64,000 nt of DNA from Tubiluchus corallicola (Eukaryota; Priapulida; Priapulimorpha; Priapulimorphida; Tubiluchidae). Positions 1 to 13,600 of the stretch are shown here, in pieces; position 1 is the stretch's first letter, and each line of letters begins with the position of its first letter. The stretch covers positions 228,501 through 292,500 of the forward strand of contig JAQGDQ010000197.1 of NCBI GenBank assembly GCA_030141605.1. The letters run 5' to 3'. The position numbers and the translations under genes are program-made. The notes beneath the pieces were generated by a model. That model searched no databases, had not been told where the DNA came from, and saw nothing but the letters and a program-made list of their open reading frames with translations.

Positions 1-507
1 TTTCCACAGGATACATTTTCATCATTCTTTTTTTAACTTTTGGATAATGCTGCCATCTACCGACATTTTTGTTAAAATTGTTAAATCTTGCTCTTTATTG
101 TTTTGAATTTCACTGACTTCCACAGGATGCATGTATGCACATTTTCTGACCTGTTTTCACGCCTGAGCGGATTTCACCTGTAATTTTTGTCACGACTTCT
201 GACAATGATCATGAAGACATTACTTCAGAACAAAATAAGCCGGTGTAATACAATCTTCGAATTAAATTTAATTTTTTTATTTCTATCAGCCAGTATGTTA
301 GTTCCTACTATGCATGTCCCTACTGCTGTTAATAAATTTAATTCTCTTCTTAGGGAAGGCTGGGCGACTTTACGAAATCTACAGGTTGAGTTTTTTAGGA
401 CAAAACGATCAGATGCAAAGTTATATTCAAAGTGCGTGCTAGTAGCGAACTAACTAAATAACAAAATTCTCGTTGCACACGTCAACCTTAGAATTTAAGA
501 ATTCTAG

Positions 508-594
508 CTGAAACGATACATTTTCAGCAGGACTAGAACCGAAACTTTTACTTCTCATAAAAATGCAGTTTACTGGTATACTCCCTGATGGCTT
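508..594 (+). repeat. Short dispersed repeat, copy 1
   Basis: Matches 2305-2390: CATAAAAATGCAGTTTACTG here, CATAAAAATGCAGTTTAGTG there, with a shared GTACTC...CATGGCT-like continuation and a weaker upstream match (AGCTG...AAGACTA). Unknown origin. Confidence 0.6.
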
Positions 595-2304
595 TGGATT
601 TGCTTTTAAGTGTGATCGTCACTGTAGCTGTTGGTTGCAATGGCTTCATTGTGTTACAGTAAAGATACATTAGATGCTCCACAATTAGTCGCGTATCCCA
701 CTATTTATGAAATTATACACTTGATGATCTAGGATTATCTTCAGAATGTACACACATCAAGATACTCCCAATAGTAATGATGTCACCCCAATTCTCAATG
801 ATCTTCTGACCTCATTTAATGGTTTAACTGTATTGCAAGCACAACTCCATATTGACTTTGTCTACTTGAATCAACCCCATGCTAATGGAGTCCCACTGTG
901 CACGAACACATTAATAATTCAGTCTCTCTTGTAAATTCTAGCGTATGCTGAAACATTAATCACAATAATTTTATAAATTCTAATGTATGCCCCTCAGAAT
1001 ACGTGTTCTGCCATAACGAACCAGAACGCTCGCGAAAAGGAAATTTCAACGGAAGTAACAAACGTAATTGCCTTTTCATTTTCAACATTTCTTCTGACGT
1101 TTTCTGCAGCGACATTCAGTCTGGAATTTCTAGTGATTTAGTCATTTACTTTGAAAGACCCAGTAGCCATTTTCAGTAATCAGAATGACTTTTATTTTCA
1201 AATAAATGTAATTTATTTGTACAAATGTAATAGTTCCACAGATGTTTTTAATCCAAACACAAGCTAGTCTGACAGAGCAAGGAATACGGCACAGGCTAAA
1301 ATAACTACAGATAATAAATTTTCGGACGGTAAAACTCATTTATAATAGATGTCTACCGAAATCACGTATTTTCTGGAGTTTATATTAATTTTGCTAGTTT
1401 TGTTCTCATTGCTTTCAAATGCGGATTTGTTTGATCATTAATGTTTGGTTGCTTTTCAATATGTAGCTCCTATGATCCTTTTATTAACCAAGTTTCGTTT
1501 TTAAGAAATAGCAAGAATGTTTGCTCAAAATCAGTACAAAAGCAAGGAAAGCAGACTGTTTATACAGTTTTACTTTTCTTGGTGCCAATTAGATCGCGTT
1601 TTCTTGAAGAAGTCAAAATAACATACACTGAGTGCATTTTCATTGAAAACGTAAACTCTAAAAGACCAAACGTATTATTATATTAGGTCGACATAAAATT
1701 GTACATTTTTGTGTAATTATGATCAATTTATCAGATATTTGATGAAATAAATTCCTTTTCCTTTCGTTTTAATACTATTTGATTGATACAATTAATACAT
1801 TAATTAATACATCATATATCTTACCAAATGTTAATTATCGTTTTTTGCAAATTTTATATTATATTAGACTTTATTTGTTTTCTTGCTCAGTTCCTTTGTC
1901 GCATTTATTTAGATAAACGGCATACGCTACAGGATTTTTTTATATCATATCATATTTGGCTCAAACCATATATGGCATACAACAACATATTATCTGATAA
2001 GAAGCCAATCAGATTCGGCGTTTTTGAATATAGACTTTTCGTCAACAGAGAAGCATTTGCAAAAGTAACAAATTTGTCAGTCTGTATTTCGAAATGTTAG
2101 AATTAAATTTATAATCTAACGGCCAACACGTTGTTGTTTTTATTTTGCTGCTGACGTGTTCCAAACTTCATGTGACTAACTCCATTATCCTATCATTGCC
2201 ACTGTCATCGATGTTCCTGTCGCTGTTAAACTTGCCGTAGTCGCAACTTGCCATGAAAATTGCTGACGCTGTTGTTACTGTTGTCGTTAAACATTGAGAA
2301 ACTT

Positions 2305-2390
2305 CTCTCCTGAAACGGCGCAGCTGTAACAAGACTAAAAACGATTACATATCATAAAAATGCAGTTTAGTGGTGTACTCTCTCATGGCT
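2305..2390 (+). repeat. Short dispersed repeat, copy 2
   Basis: Partner of 508-594, in the same orientation about 1.8 kb away. Confidence 0.6.
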
Positions 2391-4527
2391 AAGCAAATGT
2401 TGTAATTTGCTGTTATTCCAAAGAGTAAATTGCAAACAATGCCACAGGAATATAATTTTGGAAGACGACATATTCCGAAGCAAACAAGGTATGTGAATTA
2501 TGAAGACAGAACAAATTTTTATATAAAAAGCTACATCCTATAATTACAGCAAACACATTTGTTTGTTTAAAAGTTGTTTTTGCCTTTTTGGCGAATGTCT
2601 TTCATTGGTCTGTCAATTTTATTTTAGGTTCCATGAATGTTGCTAATTGATTCAACAAGTAATCATTGAATCGAGTCCATGCAGGTTAATTATTATTGAA
2701 AGCCCATAAAGTTACTTGAGGAACGAAGATGCCGATTTCTAGAGACCACAGCCACGGCGTACGCTGGAAGAAAGGTACAAAAGTACTTTATTATCACTAA
2801 TGTTCTGTATTCAGAGTTTATGATATCGATTATGATTACCCCACTAGTAAGGAACGCCAGTCAGCTAACAGTTCAATTCACTCATTACTGGCTCACTGAA
2901 TAATATTATTGATTTTCTGATACTCGCTGGACAACACAAGAACTGAATTAGTGTTTGTATTAATTGATTACAGCAAATATTTACATAACTACATATTTAC
3001 ATAACTAAAAATAGTTCAACAAAACATGCGCTACTATTTAAGTAGCATTTCTAATTAAACACAACGTACGATGTTTTCAGACACTGGACTTTTATAACAA
3101 TCAGGTATTGCTGCACACTGATTGATTTTTACTTTCATATTTATTAATTTTTGCTTGTATAAAAATTCTATAACTTGAAATGAAATGCGCATATTATACC
3201 GAATACGATTTGGTTTAGTTATTTTTGGCAGGTGCTATATTTTACACGACCCTTTTGCTGCAGTAAGTTTATAAAGGTAGTGTTGCAGCGCGGGGAATAT
3301 CCATAGGACTTTTACATTCTGTTGGTAAATATTAATACACGTATCAATTTCCAAACAGTGGGCAAACGCATTGATTGGCAATATTATAACCCGACTAAAT
3401 TGGTTAAGGTTATTGTGTAAGAGCTAGAAATATCGCGATTTAAATATCGCATTACAGAAAGTTTTCTTTGAATTTCAGCACAGTACAGAGTAACTCTGAG
3501 TTTTATAGGTGCAGCACATCCTTTCTGTATTTGCGTTACGACAATGGATATTTCTGTGGAAAAAGCACTGTTAAAGAGATAAAAATAACCTGTCAGAAAT
3601 ATTTTATTGACGTACTGTTAACGTCATGCGCTTTTACTGGCTTCACCATCTCCCCAAGCAGACTAATACCGCGAAGAAAAAAAACCACTACTAAACATGT
3701 CATGGAAAATCAGATAATGCTTAAATATAGCACTGGAAGAATGGCGATAATCTAGGGACCAACAAGTACAACACTACACAAAAATAAAATAAGCAGTCAA
3801 AATTTTTTGTTGCACCTTTTATTGTTTTCTTCATTATGCCACCTCAGTCTACCTGCTTGCGTTGATAATAAAATGGTAAATATTCAGTATAATGTATAAT
3901 ATGGGAAGCTATAGAGAAGGTAGCGAACAAAAATTCTGGGGAAAATTTAAGTTAACAACGAAATTAGTGTTTAAACAGAAAAGTATCTTTAATTTGTTAT
4001 GCTTGATTTAGCTAGAAATTTGCCATTCTATGTGTTACAAGGATTTAGTACTAACTCTTCTCACTCATGTCATGTAGATATACATACGTACTACCTGTAT
4101 ACTAAAAAGTTGATATACAATCATATGAGCTAATATAAGATCAATTGGAGATTAGTATAAAATCAGTATGCCTCGTATAACACAAGCCAGCGGTAGGGCA
4201 TTGAAAAGACTATAGATATGATAACAGAACGCACTACTTTTTCTGGCTGTTGTCTCTAGATTGAATGCGAGGTTAATCAGTGCTGCTCAATCAAGAGATT
4301 TGAAAACGTTCTGTGTTCCACCAGTTCCGTACTGTTTATTGTGTCCAGACGATCGTTTCGGGAAAAATGCCATTTTCAATGTTGGAAGATAGTGCAAAAA
4401 TCAGTACATTTATAGCACAAACGTACCACGGCACAAAAATTACAAAATCAAAAGAGTGAAAACTAAGTAACAAGTGTACAAGTCGAAATACGGGAATGAG
4501 TTTACAATTACCTACACAATTTAAATA

Positions 4528-4592
4528 GCCTACCCCTACCCCTACCCCTAACCCATCCCTAGCCCAACCCTAACCCTAACCCTAACCCTAAT
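4528..4592. repeat. Interstitial telomere-like array (CCCTAA)n
   Basis: CCTACCCCTACCCCTACCCC grades into ACCCTAACCCTAACCCTAAC. About ten units occur, the right half being perfect CCCTAA (TTAGGG on the other strand). The left half uses CCCCTA variants. Non-repetitive sequence continues on both sides, so this is internal rather than a chromosome end. Confidence 0.9.
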
Positions 4593-5384
4593 CGAACGCT
4601 TAACGAACTAATTTCTTGTGTGTGGGAATTGCAAGCTTTAACCGAAATACCCCTAAAAGAGAAATCTGATAAAAAACGACAATTCAGGCAAAAAATCATA
4701 ACTACAGCAAGCAGTCACTTTAATGCAAACAAAGTTTAAACAATGAGAAAAGAAACACCGTTGCAGTATTTAAGTCTCGATGTTTAGAAAAAAAACGACA
4801 TCTGCACAATTGTATTTTTCACAGCCAAGGGGGAAACACAGTAAGGAAAAAAGAAACCCTACAACTTCTTCAAAGCAAAACAAAGGCTTAGCCTTTGCAA
4901 AGCACCCGATGGAACCAGTTTGACTTAAATACAGATAGAGAGACCAAGAGTTCGGCACGTTACTACCGATGATAGTTTGGTGTTAAGAGTTGGGCAATGC
5001 TTCGCAATAATACAAAGCCTTTACTATGGCTATTTCTTGTAAGCTTGCTATGCAAGACGTTAAAAGCAGAGTCGATGCCGTCCAAATCACATGCACGTGC
5101 AGCGTAGTGAGAGCGATGCTCTTCAGTTCTTGATCTCGTTGTTACGTACTACCTGCAGGGCTTCATCTTGTCTGAGCAAAGAATAAATATACAATTTCCA
5201 AAGGCTAACAATAATTTATTAGACGAGTGAAGCCTGCTTTTAGCTGCACAAAATGGGCTGAGTTTGATAAGGAAGGTTACCCAAGAACGAAGCGAAACGA
5301 ACATAGTTTGAAATAAAATCAGAAACGCAACAGAAATGCCCACTTTAATTAACGTGCAGGCAAATACTTGGAAACTGCGTTCAA

Positions 5385-5870
5385 ATACTACCTGCCTGCT
5401 CAATTATCTATCTACTTATTTACTAGCCAACCTTGTACATGCCAACCCGCCTACCCACCTAATCACTTTCCTATCTATCTACCTTCATAAGTATCTACCT
5501 ATTTATTTCTTCATTACATACTTGTCTTCCTACCTACTCACCTACTTATCTACTTACCTGCCTGCCGACCGTCCAACCTACTTGCCTAGCTACGTACTTA
5601 TCTACGAACTCACATACATACCTACCTACCTACCTACAAATGGCCTGCTTGCGATGGTGGCCGTTTTTGTGCATGTGTCTTAAAGTGTTAGCGTTCTTGT
5701 GAATTAATTAATATTGGATGATAGAACTTAGTCTCTGTTTTAGTGCGCCCCTGTAAGACTGCCTAAATACCTTCCTATGTACTTACCTGTCTATCAGCCT
5801 GCCATCCTACCTACCTTACCTATCTGCTGTCAGCACGTTTACCTGTCTGCCAGTATTGCCACCTGCATGT
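5385..5870. repeat. Degenerate CTAC/CTAT tetranucleotide repeat
   Basis: Repeated CTAC, CTAT and CTGC tetranucleotides run from about 5385 to 5640 and again from about 5755 to 5870, with about 110 bp of non-repetitive DNA between. The 115-codon frame over the first block (rich in TYLP) is a by-product of the repeat. Confidence 0.85.
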
Positions 5871-6812
5871 CGTTGATTCCGATTTCCATTTTTTATTTTT
5901 TATATCTTTTATATTATATTTATTAGCTAACTACTAACAGATTGACAACAGCACATCAACAGAACAACTGATCAACTGACTGACCAACCAACCACTAAGC
6001 TGACCGGCTAAACGACCAAACAGCAGTTTATCACAAATCGCAAAACAGCCATTAAATAACTGTGCTAATGAATGCGAATACTAACAAACACATCTGCAAA
6101 ATGTAACAACGATTAATCGAATGAACAAAAGAATGTTTATTCGTTTGTATTTGCAATGTTGTATTTATTTAATTTAAACGAATGAAAGAGTTTTCGAGTT
6201 TAGAAAAACAGGGGAATAAAACGTCTTCGAAGATTCTCAGCTTTCCTTTAAATAATTTCCGCTACATGTAATTTTAAAGCGAAGCACAATGTTATTTATT
6301 GCACACAGCGGCATTATATCTGCCTGCAACATGGAGCTTATAGTCCTAATTTACAGTTAATGAGAATGCTGATAGCTTGGTAAAACCATGGTCGAGTCAG
6401 CGCTGTATGTCATTTATAATGCGTATCCTTGTGACGGGTTCTCTGCAGTTAACGGTGAAAATATAGGAAAAGCGCTACGCGTAATGAAATAAAGCAGAAT
6501 TCTATTCTTGGCGATATCAGGATAAACGCGTTAAGAAGAATTTAACACTGTACATGTATTTCATTGAAGCCCCGAGGTTTGGTAAGAAAGAGAGGTTCAT
6601 TTGGACTCTTTTAGCCGACCTTACACAGCAAAAACTACGTGCAGACAGCAAAGAATGAACAACTGTGTAAAAAATTTTCCTTTTGACGCTTACTTACTTA
6701 CATTTAGTTAAAGTGTAATTTATAGTTATGCGGTCTTCAGTTTTTAATAATTAATTCCAAATGTTCAAGCTAAACTGGGAAAGCGCGCGACGCCAACGTG
6801 TGTACGGACCAG

Positions 6813-6970
6813 TTTGTAATAATTACCCATTATGTAATATGTGTTAGTTTTGTAATAAATCTGTATATTATGTGATATCCTTACGTGCTTAAAATGTAAT
6901 AAAAATGTGCTCACTTTGTAATAACTTATGTGACCATTGTGTAATAAAAACTTTGCTCATTATGTTATTC
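6813..6970. repeat. Degenerate array of TTTGTAATAA motifs, period about 18-24 bp
   Basis: TTTGTAATAA or one-to-two base variants start at 6813, 6831, 6849, 6869, 6893, 6915, 6938 and 6960, so spacing is 18-24 bp. Sequence between motifs is not conserved. Confidence 0.65.
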
Positions 6971-7429
6971 GTATTTTAACATCTGTGACATTACATTTAT
7001 TGTAATTAATTTGAAAGTGGCTGACTGGTATGGCACTGCAGTAAACCATGGCGTTCGAATTCACTGTGCCACTATTGTATTTGTACAAAGTTCAATCTTT
7101 TTTCTTTCGTCTATTTATTTTCGCGAAGAATTCGCAAATCGTGCTGTAAAATGAAGGTCAGGCATAATTTTTCCCAATTCTTGACGGAATCATTAATTTT
7201 GTTGCAATTTTTGTTATTAACATTTTGCTACTAACAATAAATAGTTTAATCAACAAGTTAAAACATTTTGTACAGCATAATTTTTACAATAATAATTAGT
7301 GTATTGTCACAAAGTGGAAATCCTCAATCACATCTTATTTTGGCTTGTATTAGCACTAATTAGTAAATAATGTATAATAATATTTCTATGATGTGCGCAT
7401 GATGCTAAATGCCAAAGTGATACAGGATC

Positions 7430-8000
7430 TATCATGTCACAGGATTGTCACCTGTGTCACAGTTTAAACAATAGTATTGCATGTATGCAACAGTATTGGC
7501 ATGTGGTATTCGTAGCTTGAATTGGTGCGTAAGGAGGATGATATAACCCACATTGGAAAGGGTGTATCCAGTCCATAAACCATTGTGGCTTGATGGTGTA
7601 GGCGTCTGTTGTCCAAAGTGTCCCATTTCGGTTGCCGAAACAGTGATGTCAAAATGCCGTTCTCTTGATGATATTCACCTTTAATGAAACGAGCTGCTTG
7701 GTGTTGAATACTCTCAAAGTTGGTGATGTTACTTTGCGTATACGGACTCTATGCACACCAAGCTTATTTCAGCCAAGGACTAACCAAGGTATAATAAGTT
7801 TCTGCTTTACTTTCTCAGCACAATCAGAAAGCGTTTCACACGCACCAAAGTGCTATAGCTTGGTCATTCTTATCGCAGTTGTCATTCCAGCTGAAAGTTT
7901 GATCTATTGTAACTCTGAGATATTTGTGTGAACTAACCTTTGGACTGGCAACAAATCTGTAATTGGGTATTCGAATGATCTTGATTCCTGTTTTTTAATA
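7430..8000 (-). mobile_element. LINE RT C-terminal remnant
   Basis: On the minus strand, after several stops are passed over, the conceptual reading is SHKYLRVTIDQTFSWNDNCDK (shown here only in part: YLRVTIDQTFSWND), then NITNFESIQHQAARFIKGEY, then WDTLDNRRLHHQATMVYG. This is the order of the RT block E and C-terminal region of CR1/L2-type elements (YLGVTI..LSW, LE.IQ..AARF, W..L..RR). It is a decayed 3' fragment about 570 bp long. Confidence 0.75.
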
Positions 8001-10576
8001 ATAGTTATTATTGTGTGCTATCAATGCTTATAGCAACAGTGCTTAGTCAGCGATCTGATCACCACGTTTATGATATAAATGGAAAATTCAGCGGCAGTTA
8101 GTGGACCAAAGTTCGTTAGCAAAATACCAACAACTGTTTTCAATTGCATAAACTAGCTGAAAGCCTAAATCGTTTCTAAACTTAACAAATTCGCCGTTCA
8201 ACAAATTGGATTCGACTAGTGTCACACGGCTGGCCTATGACACCTGTATAATTTTAATCAATTTAATTAGCTGTACTTGAACAGTTTCATCATTATTTAT
8301 ATCGGATACTATACTAATAATTTAGCAACTTGAACCATTCTGTCAACTAAATGCAACCTTGTGCTTTATTAGCAAGACCTTTTATTAGCAAGAGGCTTTA
8401 TAGTAGTAGCAACATTTGAAATGCACTCATCGAGGTAACTTGATTAAAGTTTGCTTCTTGAAATTCATCCATATATTTCTTTCGTTATTACTTTATTCTC
8501 CATAAACATTTCACTTAATAACCCGCGTGGTTTGCAATCCAAAACTGAAGAATGCAACCAGAAATTTTTGAGTGATTTAGCTACCGTAATAATTATTGTT
8601 GTTAATATGTGTCATCTGAACGTTTATAAATTCCCAGAGCAGGCTAACCTTACATTTATTGCTTTAATTTTACCAATACAGCAAAATAATTAAGTGCGGG
8701 AAAAGGTTTATAATTAATTTTACAATCACTGATCCAAATGGCGAAGGACAAATAGCACAGGCAAAGCTGCTCACGTGTTTCAAAATTATAGTCTTGATGT
8801 TAATTATTTATAGTATGTATTAGAAAATTTTAGTGGCATCTAGTTGATTACATGATAACACTGCTGTTGATTCGAAAAAGCCTGTGGTAAAACGTCATTT
8901 TTATTAGAAGAAATGTTTATATTATAATAACATATAACTGGGCACGCATTGTATGTATTTATGCAGACAGAATCGTGTCCATATTCATTATTTGTGTTTA
9001 CTTGTTTTATGCTGTGCGTTCTTTGGTTTAATCATTATAATATTTCTTATTCAATTTCTTTTTTATTCCACTCCTTGTTGTCAGAAATGAAAAATCTGCT
9101 GAGTTCTTGAAGAAATGGATTATGACACCATTCACATTAAGATTCATCTATAACATGTTGATCTTAGGCTACCCGGATCTAGTGCGTTTATGGCCACGAG
9201 AGCTGCGAAAAACGGCAGTACTAGATACTAAGATTAGTGTTCTTCTTAAAATTGAATATTTGTTTCTCGCGGTTTTGTGACTTTTTATCTATACTTTTCG
9301 GCATCCACGATACAGTAGAGGGAATTTGTACCTGACACCTTTATTAATTAAAAACAAAATGATAAAATTCTCCCAAAGATGTACGTGTAAATATTTCACC
9401 TGCCTTTATCTGTGAATGCGCGTATTTACTTATCACGTGCGGACTTAAATTCAGAACTGGCATTTTTTATTGTTCGTAGTGGGATGATTTTAGTGGCCGT
9501 CGACAGATGGCAGCAGAAAGTGACTTTTTGTTAGACTCTAACTTTTGTAGACGATATTGTCGCAATTTAACAAAAGAATTTCAAAGAGGGTGCAAAAATT
9601 GCGTCTGCAGAAAACTAAAAACTACTTTCAATTGTTTTAACTTCTAGTTTCCGTTTACGAATTTAAATATTTTATGGTTCTCAGATCTGCTGTAGTGATG
9701 TGTATTTTTATTGTCTAAAAGATCATTTGTTAGGCATTTTAACATTTAAGCCGAAATGAACCGGATCGATTCCTCGAGTTTTGAATTTGAACTGAAATAT
9801 TAGATTCGACGAAGTTCACCTAATTGCCAGATTACGTTCGTATTTACAGACAACGTTTCTCTTCCTCATCGTCTCGCCGTTACAGATTTTGTTTGCAAAA
9901 ACAATTTTCCAGTTAAACAACCTAAGTGACTAAGGTGATCAGTAATTGTATCGATTGCCAATATATCGATCTTCTCAAACAATCATGTAGGAGTAACGGT
10001 ATAGTAACAACAATAACAGTAACAACAACAACGTACTGTTTATATATATTTAGCTTCTATGTATTTCATATACAAATCGATATGCATTTAACAGCAGGGC
10101 CTATTTATCTATTTATTATTATGTTAACGGTTGTAGCTCGACCAAAATGTCATTACTTGTCAAGAGCGATTTTGCAAATAGGACAGTCAGCCGGCAGAAA
10201 TATTTCGGCAATGTTCGAATGTAAACTTAAAGTATTGCGAATGAAACAACGTCCTCAGAAGGGTTTCTTGCAGGTCACCTAACCATTTGGTATAAGTGCC
10301 AGTATTTCTTAATCGCAGTGGCATACCGCGGTTTCTGTTTTTTGCTTTAGCTGCAGTACTTAAATTTATTACAGTATAATTACATAATTTTGTATTTAAT
10401 ACTATAATTATATAGATATCTTTTATATTTTTCTTACTGTTCTGTAAATATTATATATTTATCGTTTTTATTCACTGTATTTTTCTTGTGAAATCCGAAA
10501 ATAAACATTTCAATCAATGTACTTTTCTATTGTGATAAATAGCTTTAACTTATATTTCCTTATACTGTATTTGCAG
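8001..10576. other. No gene recognised
   Basis: AT-rich DNA without motif-bearing frames. A 118-codon frame at 9926-10282 lies over GTA/ACA trinucleotide sequence and looks incidental. It could be intron upstream of the candidate exon at 10577. Confidence 0.55.
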
Positions 10577-10662
10577 CTGCTCAGAATGTACGTTGGTCTC
10601 AGTCAGTTGCAGTAGTGGGAGAGAAAGATACACCTGTAGTGGTGGGAGCAAAGTTCCAAAAC
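10577..10662 (+). CDS. Candidate internal coding exon, gene unknown
   Basis: An 86-bp stretch is preceded by a T-rich tract ending TATTTGCAG and followed by AAC|GTAAGTAATG, a near-consensus donor. It has 2 bases finishing a codon and then 28 open codons, AQNVRWSQSVAVVGEKDTPVVVGAKFQN (written here only as AQNVRWSQSV...GAKFQN). It ends in phase 0. Codon use is richer in G than the surroundings. No family is recognised and no neighbouring exon could be linked. A chance match remains possible. Confidence 0.42.
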
Positions 10663-13600
10663 GTAAGTAATGTTTGTTTTAGGCCTACAATTAGTTTTCA
10701 TTTTTGCATGAAAAGCCATTCTGCAGCATGTCCATTTATTTCAAAATTCGAGAATACTTGCAAAGTTAGAAGTTCAAGGTCAACTGTTAGCAACTACTAA
10801 TTACATGTTTTGTAACCATGGTCGGTCTTCGTCTCATTTTCAAAATAAATTGATTTTGCAAAAAATTTCTGCAGATGACATTGGATAGTGGTTAAGTGTT
10901 TACTGCGATATTATAATAATTATAATAAATTGTAAAGCCTCCGAAAAAAGAGAGGGTGGGGGCTATTTTTCTTCTGATGAAGTTATTGCATATGTGCAGA
11001 AATCCAGCTGCCCTTTATCATGGTGCTTTCCTAAAGCCCAGTGATGACAGAATTACGATTACCAACGAGATGTTGGTAATTTTACATAAAGAATTTGCTC
11101 GTGTATGATGCACTTTAGAGGTGCACATTATAAGTTTTGTTAGTTCAATAATAATATGTGTACCTGGCGGCGTAAGTACCGGAAAAAGTGCTGGCATTAG
11201 ATGACGTGACATCTATTGTCAGGAAAAACTATTGTAAGTAACCTCATTTTAAAATTTTTTATAGTTATTGTTATTTCATTTAAACTCAAATAGGAAAAAT
11301 TACAACATCTTACAGTAAATATACTGGATGGTCATTTCAAAATTTTCGTTTCTTACTTTTAACAACAGAACTATGTTTGTAGTACATTATTTGTAATACG
11401 TAATACTTTATTAATTTACTATTATACTATTTTGAACAGTTCACTTATAACTTTGCAATCTCTAATTTCTATGGCGTTTGATAGATGCCGCCAGCGTCCA
11501 CAATTTTAGCATAATCCATAAGCACGGCTTGAAACCCTTTTGCTGACAAAATTGGACATTGATAAAGGGAGTGTGGAGTGACACAAAATCAATTCTAGTC
11601 ATTCAGCTACAATAAGTGAATTGATTGAAATCATGCTTGTACCGTGATTAATAAATTTCACCACTGACTTTTAACAATGCCTATTTGCCATTTATAGCGA
11701 CTCTGTTAATTAAGTCTACATCATTTCCACGAGAATTTATACCTCTAAAGCAGTCTGACTTCGACTCATTCTACTGTAGTCGTTCGCCCTTTCAAATTAG
11801 AAAGAAACTGGTGGCGTTTTATCAACAATTTGATTTTGGCAAAATAATATTTTCTGTGATTTCTATATCATGTTTTATGTTTTCTTGTTAGATCTACAAT
11901 TACAGTAACATCATGCACGATGATTAGTACGACAATACACTGATTTAGTGTGACATTTGTGTAATCTGACGGATAAAAATTGTGAGCCAGTTAGAACTTG
12001 AGTTAAGAACCTTTCGCTTTCATGTCGCCTTGATTTTTTATTTATCCGGGTACTCAACTTAATGATACTCTTTTATTTTTGCCAGTCAGGAATTTATATG
12101 GGAATTTAAGCGCTCTCTAAAGTAGAGTTTAAATTAATTCCCTTGCAACACAGTTTAAAAATCGCTTACCTTTAACAGTCTGAAGCTTCATTTTATGAGA
12201 AGCAGTTAAATTCATTATTTTTGCTGTAAAAGTGGCCTACTTCGCGCCATCTTAATTTTCCACTTGCAGACGTCATGGGAGTTAGACATGCGCGCAGCCA
12301 GCTTAGCGACTACGTTAAAAACAAACTGCGTCTAGTTTAATTATTACATACAGACGCATCCTAGCTGTTTCCCCTTATTTTTTAATTTTATGACGAACAA
12401 TTGCCTACTATTATTTTTAGCTTGGTAGCTGCGTAAATCAGAAGCAACTCCTTAGCAATTTTGTCAATTCTTTTTATATGTGCATGGAGTTTTTCTGGGA
12501 TACAAAGTCTGGAATGATATATTCCCCAAATCTTGAGTACGCTTGGACAAGAAAAAAATTCATAGATCTTAATATATATATATATATATATGGAATCGCT
12601 TTTCAGCGGTAGCACTTGAATAAATAAACTAAAATATTATTAAAATTAGCCATAAATCAATTTTTCAAACGAGCAACGTTTAAATTTGGCTTCGTTCAAG
12701 TTTTTTCAAGCTGAGTGCGCCAGTGGAAGTGAAAAAACTTCAGACTTTTTAATTTACTATTGCTTTCTACTTCCTTCTCATTTAGCATTAGTACGCTTTA
12801 GTGTGTTAACATGATTACATCAATTGATAGTCTTACTCGACTTTGTATTGATATCTGTAGAAAAGGTATACGGTTTTAGTCACTTAACTCCGATGACATC
12901 ACGATCACAGTGAATCAAGATGACGAAAAGCAGTCTGCTTCGCGGCAACAAATTTGGGAGTTCAAAAACTTCTTACGCATTAAGGAAGCCATAAATTCAA
13001 TGAAAAGGTATACGCTTCACTATTACTGTAAGAGTATCAATTTAAATCTTAAGTAGCGTTTATCAGACATCCGGAATGCGTTATGCTTTATCCACCTGAG
13101 GAATAACTGCGTATAAAAATCAATAGGAAATAGCGGCAGAAAAAATAACGCATTAAGATAATAATAATGAGAGAGATTTGATAAACGGGTGCTTTGAAAA
13201 CAACATAAACCGATTTTAACTATTCCGCGTTCGCATAACGCATACCCATTCCAAACTTTAGTTTACAAAATGCTTCCATTCCCTCTTAAGGTGCGCTAAT
13301 GAGGTCTACACGATAACAAGAAACATAACTAATCTTATAATGTTAAACTACACAGTTCCTCGGAAAATCAGTGAAATTCACAGCACACATGCATCTCGGA
13401 AATGTTTAATTACCGTAACGCGAGCCGTTCGTGCCGCACGCACCGCTATCGATATTTTCGAGTTTTCACTGCAACGTGAAACGAAGCCACAAATTAAACT
13501 GTTTAGCTTCCTAGTATGCGACACTTAAATTTTCCAAAATTGAATGGGATACTGACAGATGAGCAGATTATCACCTTTTCTGCGTGGAGTGATTACTAAG

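Larger units (their letters stand above)
1..4527. other. No gene recognised
   Basis: Only short open frames (95 codons or fewer) without recognisable motifs, plus the two short repeats listed. A 95-codon frame at 3468-3755 is preceded by an acceptor-like GAATTTCAG but has no family resemblance. Confidence 0.6.

Noticed and set aside
5336-5683. 115-codon frame rich in TYLP
   Set aside because: Composed of the degenerate CTAC repeat.
9926-10282. 118-codon frame
   Set aside because: No domain, composition resembles the surrounding AT-rich DNA, and it runs through a GTA/ACA stretch.
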